From Rhodothermaceae bacterium (lineage in GTDB: Bacteria; Bacteroidota; Rhodothermia; Rhodothermales; JAHEMB01): a stretch of DNA of 5,085 bases. Made by a program: the position numbers and the translations under genes. The stretch's first letter is position 1; each line of letters starts with the position of its first letter. Of this stretch, positions 1-5,085 are shown in pieces. The notes under the pieces were generated by a model, which did no database searches, was not told the DNA's origin, and saw only the letters and a list, made by a program, of their open reading frames with translations. The DNA is taken from assembly GCA_024643915.1 (NCBI GenBank), contig JAHEMB010000024.1:9237-14321 (forward strand). Direction: 5' to 3'.

Positions 1-19
1 ACAACCAAAGCGAGGCCAT
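1..19 (-). CDS. Possible start of a downstream gene, cut by the window edge
   Basis: An ATG at 19-17 on the minus strand opens a frame reading M-A-S-L-W-L before the sequence ends. It lies about 22 bp past the stop codon of the large DUF4175-like gene, and a purine-rich AAAAGGG sits about 6 nt upstream of it. A hydrophobic start carrying Trp and Leu would suit a signal peptide or a membrane protein, such as the BatA/von Willebrand-type proteins that accompany this family elsewhere. With only six codons, product and start are both uncertain: an in-frame GTG and TTG lie just upstream. The absence of any terminator between the two frames is compatible with an operon. Confidence 0.3.
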
Positions 20-41
20 ACCCAACCCTTTTCGCACCTTC

Positions 42-3000
42 CTATCGGTTCGTTTTCGCCAGGCGCTCGTAGTATTTCTCGACGAGATCGCGGTAGGCGG
101 GCGGCACGTCCTCGGGGCGGGCGCCGTAGAGCTTCTTCTCTAGGGCGATCAGGTCGAGTCGGGCGGCGAGTGCTTCTTCAAGTTGGGAAAGCGGCTGATA
201 GACGCGGTCGTTGAAAAACGCCTTGGCGGCCTCGCCTTCGAGCCGGATGCCGGTGTTGTCGGCCCGGGTGAGGAACTGCTGGAGGCCGCGGAGCGCCTGC
301 TGCGCCTGCGGGTTGCCACCCATTTGCTGTTGCAGGTTTTCGAGGGCTTCGCGGGCGCGTTCCACCTGGCGCTCCATCCGTGCGGCGTCTGTACGGGCCT
401 GTCGGTTGCCCTGCTGGCCCTGCTGGCCCTGCTGGCCCTGCTGGCCCTGCTGGCCCTGCTGCCCGGCTTGCGCTTCTAGCTGCTGCATCTGCCGCGTCAA
501 CTCACGGAGGTCTTCGAGGGCGCGGGCCAGGTTCTCCTCCTCGGTCGTCGGCAGTCCACCTTCGAGGGCGCGCACCTGCTCCTCCAGCCCTTCCATCGCC
601 CGCGTGATCTCCTCTTCGAGTCTTTCGGCGCGGTCCAGCCAGCCGCGTTCGAAGGCCTCCTCAGAAGCGCGCATTTTCTCGTCGAGGGCCTCGCGGCGCA
701 TCTGCTGAACGAGGTTGCGCGCGGCGCCGGCCGCCTCGGGGTCCTCTTTTGTTCGATCCCGGACAGCCTCAGCCTGGCGTCCCATCCGCTCAAGCTCCTC
801 CCGGAGCCCTTGGCGCTGGCGTTGCAGACGTTTGAGTGCCTCTTGGTCGGCCCGGCCAGCACGAGCTTCAGCCTCCCGCGCGGCCTTTTCGAGATCCTTG
901 CTCAGCCGCTCCTCCCCCTCCTGCATCCGGTCGAAGCGGCGGGCGAGGTCGTCGAGCATTTGACGCATGTCGTCGTTGCGAGCAAGGCTGAGGTCCTGCT
1001 GCAACCGTTCGAGTTCATTGAGCGCCTGTTGCTGGCGGGAGGCGGCGCGCTGTGTGTCGCCCCTTTTGAGCGCGCGTTCGGCCTCGCGCATGTTCTCGGC
1101 GACACGCTCGAGACCCTCCTCCATTTGCTGCGCCTGCTGCCGGTCGCCCCGGGCCTGCTGCCGCATCTGGCCGGCGAGCGATTCGGTCTGCTGCCGCAAC
1201 GCGTCCTGCTCTCGCTGGAGCCGCTCAACGCGCCGCTTCTTGTCTTCGCCTTCAAGCTCCGGCTGCTGCGCCTGGTTGGCGAGGTTCTCCTGCCGCCGCG
1301 CCAGGTCGCGCAGCTTTTGCAGCGTCTCATCCAGTTCGGGCTGGCCGCCCTGCTGGTCGCCGCGCCGCTGCTGCTGGGTCTCGTACTTGTCCTTCGAAAT
1401 GTCGAGTTCGAGATCCATCAGTTCGGTCATGCGCTCCTCGGTGGACGACGATCCGCCGCCCTGGCCCTGCTGGTTGAGGGCCACCTGCCGCTCTTTGTTG
1501 AGGGCGTCGGCCCGGAGGAGTTCACGCAACGCCCGGCGCTCCGGCGTGAGTGCCTCCTGCAACCGGGCTGCCGTCAAGTCGCCCTCTGCGCGCTCCATCT
1601 CTTGCATCGCCGCGCGCAGGTGCTCGACGATCTTTTTGTTGTCCTCGTTCAGTTGTAATTCGAGCGAGAAAGCGGTGGAGTTGATACGCTCCTCGATGTT
1701 TTCGCGGAGGTTGCGTTGCGCCTGCGCCAGCCCCCGCACCGCCTCGTCGAATTCGTCTTCGGGCATCTCGTCGCGCTCGCGGTACAGCTTCCATGTGGCC
1801 GCGATGATTTGCTGCTGGCTCAGCACCACGGCACTCGGCTGCGCCCCGGCCATCCCCCCCATGTTGCTGGCCTGCTGGAATTGTTGATCGAAGGGGATGA
1901 CCTCAACGAAATACATGTCGGTCGCCTCACTCCCCTCGTGAAAGAAATCTTCTGCCTCGACGTAGTACGAAATGACGTCGCCGGGCTGAAGGCTGTAGTC
2001 TTCGAGGAAAAAGAGATGGTCGCCCCCTGCGCGGCGGGCGCGGGCCGAATCGGGCGGCATCAGGCGGACGGTCTGCTCCTCGGCGCCATTGACTGAAAAG
2101 CGCAGGCGAAGGTCCTTCACGCCATAATCGTCCTGCACCTCCCCGACCACCAGCACCTCTTCGAGAGCATTGGTCCGCACGTCGCGCTGCGGATCGGCGA
2201 TGGTCACGCGCGGCTTTTCGTCGTCGAGCGGGACGATCAGGTATTCGTCGGGGAATTTGTTGGTCTTCGCGGCGCGGTCGATGAGGCGGACGTGGTAGCT
2301 GCCTTCCTCGGCGAGGGGAAGCCGGGCGCGAAATCGGCCCTCTCCCAGGGCTTCCATCAGCAGGGTTTGGTCATCATTCAGGACGAGTTCCGCCTGCGTC
2401 ACGGCCCCCTTCGTCGCCACCGTCAGCCCCACGGTCGAGCCGCGCAGGCCGCGGATGTCGCCGCCATCCGCTTCAGTATAGGGCGCCAGGCCCGTATACG
2501 CAGGATAGGTGTAGGTAACGTCGATCTGTTCGACAACGGGGAATTCGTAGAGGCTGATGCGGAAGGGATCGGAGCGCCGCTCTCCTGCCTCGACGAAATA
2601 CTCGATGGGCTGCTGCACGTCCAGGAATTCGTAGAGATACGCCGGCTCGCCCAGCCCTTTCTCCATTGTCGTCCGCTGCCATTCGCCCTCCCCTTCTCGG
2701 AAATGCAGCACCACCTCGCCCGACGCCTCCTTTTTCAGCTCGGCGATGATCTCTTGCGCGGCGCCCTTTTCGATCTCGGCATGACCCGGCGAGACGGTCA
2801 GGTAGGGACGCAACGGCGCGGCGACGGTTTTCAGGTCCACCTCGGCCAGTCCGACGCGGAGATCGTTGAAAGAGGTGTAGCCGAGCATAAGAAAAAGCAC
2901 AAGACCAACACCCGTGGCGTAGGCCAGCACCCGCGCTTTCTTCTGATCGACCACCGTGTCCGGAGGAATCGCCTCGGCGCGGCGGGCGGCATCATCGACC

Positions 3001-3371
3001 AGCTGGTCCAGTAGGCGGTCGTGTTCCTTGTCGAGATCGCCTTCTACCTCAATGGCACTGTTGAGCCGATCCTCCAGCGCCGGCATTTTCTCCTCGACAA
3101 ATAGCGCGATCTGCTGGTCGCTTATACGCCGCATCAGGGGCCGCACGACGAACCAGCCGAAGATGCCCAGCACCGCCACCACTCCAAGGCCGCCGCCCAC
3201 AACGAGTGCCGTCGGCCCCGGATCGAGCCGGGTATAAACGAGCAGCAGGAGCGTGCCGCCTACGAGGAAGGCGAGCAGGGTAAGAGCGCTGCCTTGCACG
3301 AGGGCCCGCCGCCGCCAGCGCCGACGGATGTTGCGAACCAGATCCCTGACGTGCCGTCTGGTACTTTGCAT
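42..3371 (-). CDS. DUF4175-like inner-membrane protein with long periplasmic coiled coil
   Basis: This 1109-residue protein has an Arg-rich cytoplasmic N-terminus (residues 5-22). Hydrophobic segments follow at about 25-46, 54-77 and 147-164, which would place residues 165-1109 in the periplasm. Residues 185-495 look beta-rich and carry marks I associate with the DUF4175 family: YPAYTGLAP (289-297), a following GDIRGLRGS (304-312) and a DDYGV motif (414-418). Then come LSQQQIIAATWKLYRER (517-533), a family-like helical motif, and a charged, Gln-rich coiled-coil region at about 540-1035 broken by a Gly/Ser linker (636-643) and a GQQ repeat tract (970-987). The C-terminal module (about 1050-1105) ends PPAYRDLVEKYYERL, also typical of long Bacteroidota homologues. 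The ATG at 3371 is supported by a GAGGT ribosome binding site 7 nt upstream. Length and architecture look complete. The molecular function is unknown; no catalytic motif is visible. From family context, relatives are often found near MoxR/DUF58/BatA genes, so a scaffold or envelope-complex role is an inference. The gene is set apart from the upstream lipoprotein gene by a terminator. Confidence 0.9.
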   Translation of the reverse strand: MQSTRRHVRDLVRNIRRRWRRRALVQGSALTLLAFLVGGTLLLLVYTRLDPGPTALVVGGGLGVVAVLGIFGWFVVRPLMRRISDQQIALFVEEKMPALEDRLNSAIEVEGDLDKEHDRLLDQLVDDAARRAEAIPPDTVVDQKKARVLAYATGVGLVLFLMLGYTSFNDLRVGLAEVDLKTVAAPLRPYLTVSPGHAEIEKGAAQEIIAELKKEASGEVVLHFREGEGEWQRTTMEKGLGEPAYLYEFLDVQQPIEYFVEAGERRSDPFRISLYEFPVVEQIDVTYTYPAYTGLAPYTEADGGDIRGLRGSTVGLTVATKGAVTQAELVLNDDQTLLMEALGEGRFRARLPLAEEGSYHVRLIDRAAKTNKFPDEYLIVPLDDEKPRVTIADPQRDVRTNALEEVLVVGEVQDDYGVKDLRLRFSVNGAEEQTVRLMPPDSARARRAGGDHLFFLEDYSLQPGDVISYYVEAEDFFHEGSEATDMYFVEVIPFDQQFQQASNMGGMAGAQPSAVVLSQQQIIAATWKLYRERDEMPEDEFDEAVRGLAQAQRNLRENIEERINSTAFSLELQLNEDNKKIVEHLRAAMQEMERAEGDLTAARLQEALTPERRALRELLRADALNKERQVALNQQGQGGGSSSTEERMTELMDLELDISKDKYETQQQRRGDQQGGQPELDETLQKLRDLARRQENLANQAQQPELEGEDKKRRVERLQREQDALRQQTESLAGQMRQQARGDRQQAQQMEEGLERVAENMREAERALKRGDTQRAASRQQQALNELERLQQDLSLARNDDMRQMLDDLARRFDRMQEGEERLSKDLEKAAREAEARAGRADQEALKRLQRQRQGLREELERMGRQAEAVRDRTKEDPEAAGAARNLVQQMRREALDEKMRASEEAFERGWLDRAERLEEEITRAMEGLEEQVRALEGGLPTTEEENLARALEDLRELTRQMQQLEAQAGQQGQQGQQGQQGQQGQQGNRQARTDAARMERQVERAREALENLQQQMGGNPQAQQALRGLQQFLTRADNTGIRLEGEAAKAFFNDRVYQPLSQLEEALAARLDLIALEKKLYGARPEDVPPAYRDLVEKYYERLAKTNR
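411..464 (-). repeat. 9-bp minisatellite encoding Gly-Gln-Gln repeats
   Basis: On the plus strand the unit CTGCTGGCC occurs five times without change (411-455), followed by one variant CTGCTGCCC (456-464). Read on the coding strand this gives six consecutive Gly-Gln-Gln triplets, residues 970-987 of the large membrane protein, between two coiled-coil stretches. Because the unit is a multiple of three, gain or loss of copies changes linker length without shifting the frame. The near-identity of the units at DNA level points to recent slippage rather than selection on protein sequence alone. Confidence 0.95.
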
Positions 3372-3378
3372 TGAAATG

Positions 3379-3383
3379 ACCTC
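3379..3383 (-). promoter_or_regulatory. Ribosome binding site of the DUF4175-like gene
   Basis: The coding strand reads GAGGT followed by 7 nt and then ATG at 3371. It matches the 16S anti-Shine-Dalgarno at normal spacing and fixes the start of the large gene. Neither fasciclin gene in the window has a comparable site. Confidence 0.7.
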
Positions 3384-3531
3384 GGCGGGTAACGAAAGGC
3401 GGGACGGCGGGCGGCGGAAACCGCGCAGCGATGGGAGCGATCCGTGCTACGGGGCACCCGGCAGATACGTTGCAACCCGGCGTCTCAGGTTTTTCTTTAC
3501 CGCTGCCATCCGCCGAACGTTTCGCGATGCC

Positions 3532-3561
3532 TTCATATTCTCAAGGCTACCGATCCTTCAA
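3532..3561 (-). promoter_or_regulatory. Weak promoter candidate for the DUF4175-like gene
   Basis: A terminator lies just upstream, so the large gene needs its own promoter somewhere in 3372-3580. Two weak fits overlap. One is a sigma70-like pair, TTGAAG (3556-3561) and TATGAA (3532-3537), with an 18-nt spacer and four of six matches in each box. The other is TAGCCTTG (3542-3549), one mismatch from the Bacteroidota TAnnTTTG box. Either would leave a leader of roughly 150-170 nt. Neither is strong enough to name a start site. Confidence 0.25.
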
Positions 3562-3576
3562 CAGCTTTCTATCAAC

Positions 3577-3608
3577 AAGAAAAAGCCGGAAGCAGCGATG
3601 CCCCCGGC
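3577..3608 (-). terminator. Rho-independent terminator after the fasciclin pair
   Basis: On the minus strand GCCGGGGGCA pairs with TGCTTCCGGC across a TCGC tetraloop, giving a 10-bp stem with two G-U pairs, followed at once by TTTTTCTT. It begins about 32 nt past the stop codon of the second fasciclin gene. The GC-rich stem, tight loop and U-tract make it a textbook intrinsic terminator, and it separates the lipoprotein genes from the DUF4175-like gene. Confidence 0.85.
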
Positions 3609-3640
3609 CCGAACGCCGTGTTTTGAGCGCTCCTCGCTGT

Positions 3641-4210
3641 TCACAGTTCTACGTCCTGCGGCACGAGCACCTGATCGATCACATGAATAACGCCGTTACC
3701 GGCCTGCACGCCAACCTGGGTGACGGCTGCCCCATCGAGCTTGAGGGTGGCGCCCGTGGCGTTTATGGAGAGGACGTTGCCAGACATCGTCTCGACGCTG
3801 CGCTGGCTTCGCAAGGCGTCGGCGCTGAGGACGCCGAAGTAGGCATGGTTCATCAGGACCGTCTCCAGATCCGATAGATTTTCCGGCTTGGAGAGTTGCT
3901 CGATGGTGCCTTCGGGCAGGGCATTGAAGGCCTCGTTGGTCGGCGCGAAGAGGGTGAAGGGGCCTTCTTCGCCCAGCCGCTCGGCCATCCCCGCTCGGTC
4001 GAAAAGGGAGCGCAACGTCGAGAAGCGGTCCTCGGTCTTTAGCACCTGCAGAATCGTCATGCCTTCGCCGACGAAAGCGTCCGAGGTGTCTTCGACTGCC
4101 AAGGTATCGGCAGCGGCGGTCGCGGGCACTTCGTCGCCGCCGCCGCAGGCGGCCAACATCATTGTCAGCGCCACGCCCAGAAGGAAGGGTCGTAGTATCG
4201 TGTGTCTCAT
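3641..4210 (-). CDS. FAS1 (fasciclin) domain lipoprotein
   Basis: This 189-residue protein begins with a lipoprotein signal: positive residues R2 and R7, a hydrophobic core at 9-20 and the lipobox LAAC with Cys22. The mature part starts CGGGDE, then an Ala/Thr-rich linker to about residue 48 and one FAS1 domain (about 50-186). The H1 motif is GPFTLFAPTNEAF (83-95) and the H2 motif is GVIHVIDQVLVP (173-184). The conserved YH position reads NHAYFG (121-126), keeping the His but replacing the Tyr with Asn. FAS1 domains mediate adhesion or matrix contacts; the ligand here is unknown, and the protein should be lipid-anchored in the envelope. I chose the ATG at 4210 because the lipobox then sits at the normal distance; the frame stays open upstream to a TTG at 4300, but those 30 residues are not signal-like. 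No Shine-Dalgarno is seen. A paralogous gene lies 126 bp upstream and a terminator follows. Confidence 0.92.
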   Translation of the reverse strand: MRHTILRPFLLGVALTMMLAACGGGDEVPATAAADTLAVEDTSDAFVGEGMTILQVLKTEDRFSTLRSLFDRAGMAERLGEEGPFTLFAPTNEAFNALPEGTIEQLSKPENLSDLETVLMNHAYFGVLSADALRSQRSVETMSGNVLSINATGATLKLDGAAVTQVGVQAGNGVIHVIDQVLVPQDVEL

Positions 4211-4270
4211 GGAAGCAGGGTGATGAGTGGATGCTCCGAAAAAGTGTCGCCCAAGGCGGACAGGATCCTC

Positions 4271-4292
4271 CAAATTGCGACTTAACAATTTG
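4271..4292. repeat. 7-bp inverted repeat, possible operator
   Basis: CAAATTG at 4271-4277 and CAATTTG at 4286-4292 are perfect inverted arms around the 8-nt spacer CGACTTAA. The element is an AT-rich island in GC-rich surroundings, between the two fasciclin genes and 61 bp upstream of the second start codon. It lies downstream of the TATCTTTG box, so it could be a repressor site over the leader or a small mRNA hairpin. No U-tract follows on the minus strand, so it is not an intrinsic terminator. Confidence 0.5.
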
Positions 4293-4317
4293 ATCCGCAA
4301 GGGGGGCTGGCGAACCT

Positions 4318-4325
4318 CAAAGATA
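4318..4325 (-). promoter_or_regulatory. Bacteroidota-type promoter box upstream of the second fasciclin gene
   Basis: The minus strand reads TATCTTTG, an exact match to the TAnnTTTG -7 box of Bacteroidota primary-sigma promoters, just past the stop codon of the first fasciclin gene. Transcription from it would give a leader of about 100 nt that includes the inverted repeat. No clear -33 TTTG is seen at the expected distance, where the sequence is GC-rich coding DNA. The second gene may also be read through from the upstream promoter. Confidence 0.4.
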
Positions 4326-4336
4326 TGCGTGCGCGC

Positions 4337-4996
4337 TTACTGCGTGGCCGCACTCGCGGCAGGCTGGAGTTCGCCCATGGCGGTGGTGTCCGGCTCGGGG
4401 ATCGCGAGGACCGATCCCAAGACGTACAGCACGCCGTTCCGCGCCGGAAGGCTTTCCACCACCGTGAGCCCGTTGACGGTAAACGACGCCTCGGTCGCGC
4501 CTCGCCGGAGCAGCAGGGGCTCGTCGAGAAGCGTGGCCACGCGGAGCGAGTCAATCACCTGCGAAGCACGCAGTCGACCTCGTACGACGTGGTAAGCAAG
4601 CAATACCCCGAGGGTGTCGCGGTGCGCCTCGCTGAAAAGGGGTGCTGGCTGCTGGAGCGAATCGCGCCCTTGCCTTCCGCCTGCCAGGCTGTCCGCTTCC
4701 AGAGATACCCCAACGAAGGCGCTGTTATTCGGGGCGAAGACAGTGAAAGGGCCGGTCCCTTCGAGCGTTTCACGAAGCTGCGCGGCCTCCACCGCCGCGA
4801 CGAACTTCGTTAGGTCGCGGCGTTCGTCCGCCAGTTCGACGATGGATTTCGCCTTGGTATTGGTGCTGTCGTAGCGTACCTCGGGCCGGTAGGACTCAGC
4901 GCCCCCGCAGCCGGTAAGCCCGACCACGAGCAGCACCCCGCAGAGGGTCGCGCTCCAGAACGTCATCCGTGACAGGGTGATTTGCCGGTGTTCCAT
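4337..4996 (-). CDS. FAS1 (fasciclin) domain lipoprotein, first of the pair
   Basis: This 219-residue protein has a lipoprotein signal with hydrophobic core at about 13-28 and lipobox LTGC with Cys30. One FAS1 domain spans about 50-200: a helix KFVAAVEAAQLRETL (64-78), the H1 motif GPFTVFAPNNSAF (82-94), the conserved YHVVRG (135-140) and the H2 motif GVLYVLGSVLAIP (188-200). Between H1 and YH there is a longer polar stretch (about 96-128, with GGRQGRDSLQQPAP) than in the neighbouring paralogue. An Ala/Thr-rich tail of about 19 residues follows the domain. It should be a lipid-anchored envelope protein in adhesion or matrix contacts; the ligand is not readable. The start at 4996 is preferred because it supplies Arg4 and Arg10 ahead of the hydrophobic core. 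Met11 (codon at 4966) is a real alternative but would leave no basic residue. No convincing Shine-Dalgarno is seen at either. It probably shares a transcript with the downstream paralogue. Confidence 0.92.
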   Translation of the reverse strand: MEHRQITLSRMTFWSATLCGVLLVVGLTGCGGAESYRPEVRYDSTNTKAKSIVELADERRDLTKFVAAVEAAQLRETLEGTGPFTVFAPNNSAFVGVSLEADSLAGGRQGRDSLQQPAPLFSEAHRDTLGVLLAYHVVRGRLRASQVIDSLRVATLLDEPLLLRRGATEASFTVNGLTVVESLPARNGVLYVLGSVLAIPEPDTTAMGELQPAASAATQ

Positions 4997-5034
4997 ACTG
5001 TCTATTCACGCCCTTGCTGGGTTCTTGGAAGGAG

Positions 5035-5067
5035 GAAAGATAAGATGCAGGGTCGAACGCGATGCAA
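5035..5067 (-). promoter_or_regulatory. Candidate promoter of the fasciclin pair
   Basis: The minus strand carries TATCTTTC (5035-5042), one mismatch from the Bacteroidota TAnnTTTG box, with a TTG (5065-5067) 22 nt upstream as a possible -33 element. The implied leader is about 30-35 nt before the ATG at 4996. The box nearly equals the TATCTTTG ahead of the second fasciclin gene, which adds some weight. The rest of the segment to the window edge shows no other gene. Confidence 0.4.
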
Positions 5068-5085
5068 CCAGATTGATAATTCTCA

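Noticed and set aside
411..464. CRISPR-like or mobile-element repeat
   Set aside because: The 9-bp units are contiguous without spacers and are in-frame coding sequence.
810..1658. Plus-strand frame of 282 codons, rich in Leu, opposite the large gene
   Set aside because: It mirrors the Gln/Glu/Arg-rich coiled-coil codons, has no domain or ribosome site, and lies wholly within a well-supported gene on the other strand.
967..1887. Plus-strand frame of 306 codons, Ser/Arg/Cys-rich
   Set aside because: The composition is typical of an antisense frame in GC-rich DNA, and it overlaps both the coiled-coil gene and the other shadow frame.
2292..3014. Plus-strand frame of 240 codons opposite the N-terminal half of the large gene
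   Set aside because: No recognisable motif; the minus-strand gene here shows clear membrane segments and family motifs.
3430..3500. Possible riboswitch in the leader of the large gene, from a CTGAGA and a GGTGCCC on the minus strand
   Set aside because: The pieces occur in the wrong order for the TPP fold, and only a short GTGC/GCAC stem can be drawn.
3431..3877. Plus-strand frame of 148 codons across the intergenic gap
   Set aside because: It runs through the terminator and into the antisense of the fasciclin gene, and shows no domain.
4211..4300. N-terminal extension of the second fasciclin protein to a TTG start
   Set aside because: The 30 extra residues are not signal-like, would bury the lipoprotein signal, and overlap the inverted repeat and leader.

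Overview
The window is high-GC bacterial DNA, and every supported gene lies on the minus strand. It suggests a high-GC member of the Bacteroidota/Rhodothermota group (Rhodothermia-like). The grounds are a very large DUF4175-type membrane protein, two FAS1 (fasciclin) lipoproteins with Ala/Gly-Cys lipoboxes, start codons with little Shine-Dalgarno sequence on the lipoprotein genes, and TAnnTTTG-like promoter boxes upstream of them. This placement is inference, since the window contains no rRNA or other marker gene.

In transcription order (right to left), a candidate promoter at about 5035-5067 leads into a FAS1-domain lipoprotein gene (4337-4996). A 126-bp spacer follows, holding a perfect TAnnTTTG box (4318-4325) and a perfect 7-bp inverted repeat with an 8-nt spacer (4271-4292). 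Next is a second, diverged FAS1 lipoprotein gene (3641-4210), closed by a strong intrinsic terminator (3577-3608). The 269-bp gap 3372-3640 holds that terminator, a weak promoter candidate and a good ribosome binding site for the next gene; I see no further gene or recognisable riboswitch in it. The rest (42-3371) is one 1109-residue gene for an inner-membrane-anchored protein with a DUF4175-like beta-rich periplasmic region and a long Gln/Arg/Glu-rich coiled coil. Inside it is a 9-bp minisatellite encoding Gly-Gln-Gln repeats. About 22 bp past its stop codon another minus-strand reading frame may start and run off the left edge of the window.

The two fasciclin lipoproteins probably act together or redundantly at the cell envelope in adhesion or matrix contacts, and look like an old tandem duplication. 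The large protein is a separate transcription unit. Its relatives are often found near MoxR ATPase, DUF58 and BatA/von Willebrand genes, which would fit an envelope-associated complex of unknown function. None of those partner genes is visible here. I found no mobile element, CRISPR array, tRNA, rRNA or defence system.
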